Shown: positions 7,882 through 12,358 of the stretch, piece by piece
How the letters are laid out: each line of letters begins with the position of its first letter
Position numbering within the stretch: the stretch's first letter is position 1
From: an uncultured Varibaculum sp.
Lineage (GTDB): Bacteria > Actinomycetota > Actinomycetes > Actinomycetales > Actinomycetaceae
DNA: 12,358 nt
NCBI GenBank assembly: GCA_947253735.1
Contig: CAMYAU010000038.1
Span: forward strand, 1 to 12,358
Direction of reading: 5' to 3'
Position numbers and translations under genes: made by a program
Notes under the pieces: generated by a model
Told to the model about the DNA's origin: nothing
Seen by the model: only the letters and a program-made list of their open reading frames with translations
Database searches by the model: none

Positions 7882-10643
7882 AAAGAAACGCTATTACTTG
7901 TCTGAGTTCCCTGCTGCTACTAATAGTTCCCTGCTACCTGTTTGCGTTACCCTTCACCGGTTTTACCGGGATGATTGCGGCCAGCTGTGGAGCGATTTTA
8001 GGTTGCCTGGTAGCTCTAATTGGTCGCCGTTGGCACCTGGGAATAATCTCCACTTTAACTATTTTATTGGGGGCGTTTCTAGCCTTTGGCCCCACTGTGG
8101 CAGCTACAGACCCACTAGGGCGGAAGTTTTATCCCACTTTATCTGGTTTGCAGGTATTGGTGACATCTGCGGTGACCTGTTGGCGGGACACCCTCACTGG
8201 TCAGCTACCGCTAAGCGCGACGGGGGGAGCAGCAGTACTACCCTTTCTTACCTGCCTAGTTACCGCCCTACTTGCGGGATTGGCAGCTGCTTCGCACCGT
8301 CCCTGGGTGGCGCTGGTACCCACAACTATTAGCCTGGTGGTGGCAATCGCCTGGGGATCTCAACTAGTTCCAGTGGCTCGCTGGGCAGGAGCAGGCTTTT
8401 TCTTCCTCGCATTACTTTGGTGTGGGCTAGTCAGTGAGGCGGCAGCCAAAGCACGTTCTCGGGCAGTTAATTTGATGGGAGCAAGGAAGAAAAACCGTTT
8501 TGCCCGTCCTTTGGCGATGGTAGCCGTCACCGTGGTTATCTGTCTCGCCTCTGCGTCTTTGGCAGGATTAACTGAACGCGGCAACCGGGAAGTGCTACGT
8601 ACCCACGTGCTGCCCCCAGTAGAACTGGAAGATTTTATTTCCCCGCTTGCCTCCTTTAGACATCTTTCTCGCGACTGGAAAGATAAGACTATTGCGCAGG
8701 TAAAGAACTATCCGGCGGGTACCCGGATGCGCTTTGCGACCATGAATGCCTATGATGGTACAGTTTTTAAAATCGATCCCCAATTGAATGCGCAGTTTGT
8801 GCAGGTTGATTCGATTTTAGATAAGGAAGTGTCTGCTGATAGCCGGGCAGAAGTAAAACTTGTGAACTATGACCAGCCGTGGGTTCCGCTGCTGGGAAGT
8901 GCTGAGTCTATAAAGTTTGCTACTAAACCAAAACCAGTCGTTTACTATTCTGCCTCGCTACGTTCGGCATTTACTCCTAACCCTGCTAAGCAATCCTATC
9001 GGGTCAGTTTTGCCAAAGACCGTATCCCTAGTGATGCCCGTATCTCTGGCCTAGAGTTTGAACCCCTACCGCAAAGCAAGGATGAAGCAGTTCCCCTTGA
9101 GGTAGCGGAACTTAACAACCAGCTGACCGCGCGGGCTACTACCCCCTTACAAAAAGTGCGTAACGTAGAATCCTACCTTTCGGGGCAAGGTTTCTTCTCT
9201 GATGGCTCCGATGGGCTTTCTCGCCCCGGACACCGCGCGGCTCGGATGAGTCAATTTTTCCAAGGGCAACAACTAATCGGGGATGATGAACAATACGCGG
9301 TAGCGATGGCCCTGATGGTGCGGGCTTTCGGGGCTCCGGCGCGGGTAGTGCTGGGAGCCTATCCGGCAGATAAAAAGGCCGGCGGAAACCTGGAACTAAA
9401 GGGAGATAACGTTCACGCCTGGGTCGAAGTGAAATTTAAAGAGGTCGGCTGGATACCATTTGATCCCACGCCACCGCGGGAACGAGTTCCGCGCACTGAT
9501 AATCCGCAGCCCAAATCGGTTCCCAAACCGCAGGTATTGCAACCCCCGCCCCCGCCTGCCACTCCGCCGGTATTACCTCATGTGGAAAAGCAGGCACATG
9601 CCGATAATCCCTCTACCGGAATGCAGATTCTGGCTGCGCTGGCGGTAGTGGCCAAGTATGGGTCTTGGTTGCTGTTATTACTTTCTCCCATTTTGGTAAC
9701 CCTGCTAGCAAAATGGTATCGATCTCGCCGGCGGCGACGCGCAAAGGAACCCGAGGCGCGTCTCAAAGGAGCGTGGGAAGAAATAGTAGATCGTTTTCGG
9801 GATCGGGGAATCCGACTCCCGGCGGGGGCGACGCGGCAAGAAGTCGCCTGGATAATTGACAGTTATCTGGGAGATATAACGCACGCGAAGCTGCAATCAG
9901 GAGCGCGCGAACTGGCGGGGATCGCTGATTACCTGGATTACAGCCCCGGCGGAGATAGCGAAATAGATTCCGATTGGGCATGGCAATTGGTTAAACAGCT
10001 TACCGCCACCTGGAAGGCAGCGGCGGGGAAAGCTAAAGCGCTGGTAGCTGCGATTCGGCCGTCCTCGCTTTATAACCGGTTTATTCGCAGTGGTTTTGCT
10101 TTAAAGTTGCAGAAAATTCCCGGGATGAAAACAGTGCTGACTCCACGCAAAGAGCTATCTTTACCCAACCTATCTTTAGGGCTTACCCAGCAGGAATATC
10201 AACAGTTACGCACCCCCTTAGCTCCGGGGAGTAGGGAACCGGCTTCACAAACAGCTGAGGAGGATGAGAAATTTTCTGAAGCTACTCGTCTAGGCAAAGT
10301 GGGACTACCGCAGGTAGGGGTGGACTTTAGTGATGGTACTCGTCTGGTAACTCCGACAGTTTCTCCATTGTTACCGGCTCTGCCGCTGCCTCCGCGGCCT
10401 TCAACTCCAATCGATCCGCCACAGACACCACAGCAGTCGTTAGGCAATCCTGTAACGCTGGATTGGGACGCAACCCGCCAGGGAAGCCCAGCAGTTTCTG
10501 CGTCGCCACCACCTCCTCCTGCTCTGCCAATCGAGGCCGAACAAAACCAGGAAGCGTTAGACTATACCCGCCGGGCGGCCTCGCCCCCGAATGACGAAAC
10601 GCGGTTACGGAAAGGGGATGAATATGGCCCAGACACCCCCTAA
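7878..10643 (+). CDS. Polytopic transglutaminase-like membrane protein with catalytic Cys replaced and long cytoplasmic tail
   Basis: This is a 921-aa membrane protein equivalent to Tgm of the PFNA cluster and related to TgpA-like proteins. About seven hydrophobic helices lie between residues 7 and 231. An extracytoplasmic transglutaminase-like domain follows (~240-535), then a Pro-rich linker (~545-567), a further helix (~585-612) and an Arg-rich stop (616-621). A ~300-residue cytoplasmic tail completes it. The core shows EQYAVAMALMVRAFGAPARV, with His at VHAWVEV (H513) and Asp at PFDPTP (D529). The nucleophile position in the usual G-x-C-E-Q motif reads GDDEQ, so Cys is Asp470 and the domain is probably not a transglutaminase or protease. 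The tail after ~630 has a DUF4129-like helical part, then a Pro-rich segment with five acidic-x-Thr-Arg motifs. The GTG at 7878 was chosen for its Shine-Dalgarno sequence and GTGA overlap; the TTG at 7851 would add 9 residues. Confidence 0.92.
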   Translation: MKRNAITCLSSLLLLIVPCYLFALPFTGFTGMIAASCGAILGCLVALIGRRWHLGIISTLTILLGAFLAFGPTVAATDPLGRKFYPTLSGLQVLVTSAVTCWRDTLTGQLPLSATGGAAVLPFLTCLVTALLAGLAAASHRPWVALVPTTISLVVAIAWGSQLVPVARWAGAGFFFLALLWCGLVSEAAAKARSRAVNLMGARKKNRFARPLAMVAVTVVICLASASLAGLTERGNREVLRTHVLPPVELEDFISPLASFRHLSRDWKDKTIAQVKNYPAGTRMRFATMNAYDGTVFKIDPQLNAQFVQVDSILDKEVSADSRAEVKLVNYDQPWVPLLGSAESIKFATKPKPVVYYSASLRSAFTPNPAKQSYRVSFAKDRIPSDARISGLEFEPLPQSKDEAVPLEVAELNNQLTARATTPLQKVRNVESYLSGQGFFSDGSDGLSRPGHRAARMSQFFQGQQLIGDDEQYAVAMALMVRAFGAPARVVLGAYPADKKAGGNLELKGDNVHAWVEVKFKEVGWIPFDPTPPRERVPRTDNPQPKSVPKPQVLQPPPPPATPPVLPHVEKQAHADNPSTGMQILAALAVVAKYGSWLLLLLSPILVTLLAKWYRSRRRRRAKEPEARLKGAWEEIVDRFRDRGIRLPAGATRQEVAWIIDSYLGDITHAKLQSGARELAGIADYLDYSPGGDSEIDSDWAWQLVKQLTATWKAAAGKAKALVAAIRPSSLYNRFIRSGFALKLQKIPGMKTVLTPRKELSLPNLSLGLTQQEYQQLRTPLAPGSREPASQTAEEDEKFSEATRLGKVGLPQVGVDFSDGTRLVTPTVSPLLPALPLPPRPSTPIDPPQTPQQSLGNPVTLDWDATRQGSPAVSASPPPPPALPIEAEQNQEALDYTRRAASPPNDETRLRKGDEYGPDTP
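10278..10604 (+). repeat. Five acidic-x-Thr-Arg motifs in the cytoplasmic tail of the transglutaminase-like protein
   Basis: Within residues 801-909 the motif [D/E]-x-T-R occurs as EATRL (T803), DGTRL (T821), DATRQ (T866), DYTRR (T897) and DETRL (T908). The first two are embedded in the near-identical FSEATRL and FSDGTRL, 18 residues apart, and share actcgtct at DNA level (10284 and 10338). The surrounding sequence is Pro- and acid-rich and likely disordered. These are candidate phosphothreonine sites for the adjacent kinase or docking sites for FHA domains; that is inference. Confidence 0.6.
10611..10617 (+). promoter_or_regulatory. Shine-Dalgarno sequence for the Ser/Thr kinase gene
   Basis: AAAGGGG lies 6 bases before the ATG at 10624 and directly abuts the in-frame ATG at 10618. 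It therefore supports 10624 as the start rather than 10618 or the earlier ATG at 10591. Confidence 0.65.
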
Positions 10644-12075
10644 GATCCCCGGATTTAGTGTGGAATCCCTGCTAGGGCGGGGCGGTTTCGCCGATGTATA
10701 CCTTTACAAGCAGAAACGTCCAGAACGTAAAGTTGCGGTTAAAGTTCTGCGGGAACTAGGGAGCAGAGAAGGACGGCAAGTTTTTACCACCGAGGCCGAT
10801 GCTCTTGCCGCTACCTGTGCGCATCCAGCAATCCTCTCCCTGTATCAAACCGGAAAACTCCCAGATGGCCGCCCCTATTTGGTGCTGCAATATTGTCCGG
10901 TGGCGAACCTATCGCAACGAGTGCGCCGCCACCCGCTGTCGCTGCCGGAAGCTTTAGATACCACTATTCGTCTAGCCGGGGCATTAGAAACTGTACATCT
11001 AGCAGGACTTGCGCACCGGGATGTGAAACCGGCAAATGTGCTGATCTCTGAGTTTTCCACCCCGGTGCTTTCTGATTTTGGTTTAGCCTTGCCGCTGGGT
11101 AAACCCCTGGCGCATCGCGATGTTTTAGGACTTTCGGTGCCCTGGGCACCCCCAGAACAACACGATGAGAATTCCTTGGCAGATGCGACTAGCGACATTT
11201 ATTCTTTGGCCGCGACTATGCATTCGCTGGTTACCGGGATCAGCCCCTTCGAGATCCCTGGTGGCGATAACTCGATATCTGCCCTTACCCAGCGAGTCTT
11301 GCATTCGGCTCCGCGTCTAGATGCACCCCAATTAGTTTCGTCTATGCGCGAGATCCTGGCCTGGGCGCTGCGAGCTGATCCAGCGGAGCGTCCTGGCAGT
11401 GCTGCTCAATTTGGTCAGGCCTTACAAGAGGTGCAGCGGCGACTTTCTCTCCCGATTACCAGTATGGATATTGCCAGTGCTAATCCTACTTTGACGCAGG
11501 CATCCACCGATCCGGACGTGACTCGCCTCAAAGATGCTGCTGTTTTGCAAGCAACGGTAGATTCTACCGAGGGCGCGCGGGTTGATAGTCCCTTGATCGT
11601 GGGCAGCAACTCTTCCGCGGCGCTTTCGCGTTCCCGATTGCCGGCTTCCCGGCTTGGATGGCGTAGAATCGTACTCGCCCTAATTGGGGCGTTTGTGCTG
11701 GTGTCTGGAACTGCTGCCGGGGTAGCTTATTATTTTAAAACCGGTGCTACCACGGTGAAAAGTGCACCCAGTTCTGCCGAACCGCTGATTACTGCCTCTG
11801 CAGATGACGGTCTAGTGGCGGAAGTGTCTGCAGTTACTTCTCTGGAAGCAAAACCTTCACCAGATGGGCAAATAGTTTTAAGTTGGAAACCGGGCGAGGG
11901 TGATACCCCCGCTTCCTACCAGGTGCAGGTAAGTTCTGATGGTAAGGATTCGGGTTCCCATACAGTGACCGAGCCACAAATAACCCTCCGGCCGCAAGGG
12001 GGAAAATGGTGCGTGAAAGTTTTTGCGATTAGCTTAGATGGAAAAACCTCGCCTGGGGTAGACTGGTGCCAATAG
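10624..12075 (+). CDS. Transmembrane serine/threonine protein kinase with FN3-like ectodomain (Pkb2-like)
   Basis: This is a 483-aa membrane Ser/Thr kinase equivalent to Pkb2 of the PFNA cluster. The N-terminal cytoplasmic kinase domain has the P-loop GRGGFADVY (18-26), Lys40 in VAVKVL, Glu57, the catalytic loop HRDVKPAN (131-138, Asp133), DFG (151-153) and PPE (176-178). All are intact, so it should be active. The activation segment between DFG and PPE has no Thr or Tyr and only Ser171. The juxtamembrane region has PDVTRLKD (Thr300). One helix (~347-371) leads to an extracellular FN3-like domain (~400-483), with LSW and SYQVQV strands and Cys463/Cys482 as a possible disulfide. There are no PASTA repeats. 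The ATG at 10624 overlaps the upstream gene by 20 bases. Starts at 10618 or 10591 would add 2 or 11 residues. Confidence 0.94.
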   Translation: MAQTPPKIPGFSVESLLGRGGFADVYLYKQKRPERKVAVKVLRELGSREGRQVFTTEADALAATCAHPAILSLYQTGKLPDGRPYLVLQYCPVANLSQRVRRHPLSLPEALDTTIRLAGALETVHLAGLAHRDVKPANVLISEFSTPVLSDFGLALPLGKPLAHRDVLGLSVPWAPPEQHDENSLADATSDIYSLAATMHSLVTGISPFEIPGGDNSISALTQRVLHSAPRLDAPQLVSSMREILAWALRADPAERPGSAAQFGQALQEVQRRLSLPITSMDIASANPTLTQASTDPDVTRLKDAAVLQATVDSTEGARVDSPLIVGSNSSAALSRSRLPASRLGWRRIVLALIGAFVLVSGTAAGVAYYFKTGATTVKSAPSSAEPLITASADDGLVAEVSAVTSLEAKPSPDGQIVLSWKPGEGDTPASYQVQVSSDGKDSGSHTVTEPQITLRPQGGKWCVKVFAISLDGKTSPGVDWCQ

Positions 12076-12102
12076 GAGAGCGCAAAATTGCCGGTTGGTA
12101 AT

Positions 12103-12107
12103 GGAGG
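12103..12107 (+). promoter_or_regulatory. Shine-Dalgarno sequence for the last (partial) gene
   Basis: GGAGG followed by AAA sits 8 bases before the ATG at 12116. It favours that start over the in-frame ATG at 12101, which would overlap the site itself. Confidence 0.7.
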
Positions 12108-12115
12108 AAAACCTG

Positions 12116-12358
12116 ATGAATAATGATCCCTACCAGTACTATCCGAATCAGTCGGGTGCTGCGAATGCAAGTTACCCGCCCAGCGGGATATATGGATCTC
12201 CTCAAACCGAAGTTGGGGCGCCCATCCCAGGAAGTCCGGATCCCTACTCTCAGGGCGTGAATGACGCTTATGTCAATCCTTACGGTGAGCAGCCGCAAGT
12301 TCCGCAATATCCAGGATATTCTCCCCAAGACGCTCCGGTTTATCCGCAGCCCGAATAT
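12116..12358 (+). CDS. Pro/Tyr/Gln-rich protein of unknown function (3' truncated by window edge)
   Basis: This is a new open frame of 81 codons that runs off the right edge. I do not recognise it. The visible part begins MNNDPYQYYPNQ and is low-complexity and surely disordered: 17 Pro and 12 Tyr in 81 residues, with repeated P-x-Y and YP units such as YPPSGIY, DPYSQG, NPYGEQP, QYPGY and VYPQP. No membrane helix, signal peptide or folded domain is reached before the edge. Such N-terminal tails are common in actinobacterial membrane proteins (RDD, DUF4190-like) and in FHA-domain proteins, but nothing here decides between them. The 40-base gap after the kinase holds no clear terminator, so it is probably the next gene of the same operon. 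The ATG at 12116 has a good ribosome binding site; the in-frame ATG at 12101 would add 5 residues. Confidence 0.8.
   Translation, partial: MNNDPYQYYPNQSGAANASYPPSGIYGSPQTEVGAPIPGSPDPYSQGVNDAYVNPYGEQPQVPQYPGYSPQDAPVYPQPEY

Noticed and set aside
7898..8332. 144-codon + strand frame overlapping the start of the transglutaminase-like gene
   Set aside because: It lies in another frame of a clearly coding membrane segment, with no domain and a composition typical of out-of-frame reading.
12088..12123. Eleven-codon TTG frame with GGAG upstream, ending over the start of the last gene; possible leader peptide
   Set aside because: It is too short and uses a TTG start. The GGAG is part of the kinase stop context, and nothing else supports attenuation.

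Overview
The window is a fragment of an actinobacterial genome, judged by eye to be of moderate GC content. It carries six genes, all on the + strand and packed with essentially no intergenic space, so it reads as one operon cut by both window edges. The gene content, moderate GC and GTG start use suggest an Actinomycetaceae-like organism (for example a relative of Varibaculum or Mobiluncus). The genus is a guess.

Layout: (1) bases 1-5661, the C-terminal ~1,886 codons of a giant surface protein with a propeller-like N-terminal part, a tandem array of cadherin/Ig-like repeats with DxDxDG calcium-type motifs, two fibronectin type III (FN3) domains and a Cys-containing C-terminal region. (2) 5658-6626, a MoxR-family AAA+ ATPase. 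(3) 6631-7881, a two-TM DUF58 protein. (4) 7878-10643, a polytopic membrane protein with an extracytoplasmic transglutaminase-like domain whose catalytic Cys is replaced by Asp, plus a long cytoplasmic tail. (5) 10624-12075, a transmembrane Ser/Thr protein kinase with an FN3-like extracellular domain. (6) From 12116 to the right edge, the start of a Pro/Tyr/Gln-rich protein of unknown function.

This is the conserved actinobacterial fn3-moxR-duf58-tgm-kinase cluster, called the PFNA cluster in Bifidobacterium longum (pkb2, fn3, aaa-atp, duf58, tgm). Junctions are ATGA and GTGA overlaps, a 4-base gap, a 20-base overlap and a 40-base gap. This implies co-transcription and translational coupling.

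The most interesting reading is a trans-envelope signalling module. It has a large extracellular sensor/adhesin, a kinase carrying its own FN3-like ectodomain, and a probably non-catalytic transglutaminase protein. The tail of that protein, and the juxtamembrane segment of the kinase, carry repeated acidic-x-Thr-Arg motifs that look like phosphorylation or FHA-docking sites. No phosphatase (PP2C) or FHA gene lies inside the window; they may lie beyond an edge. No RNA genes, mobile elements, CRISPR arrays or attachment sites were seen, and there is no stretch over 300 bases without a gene.
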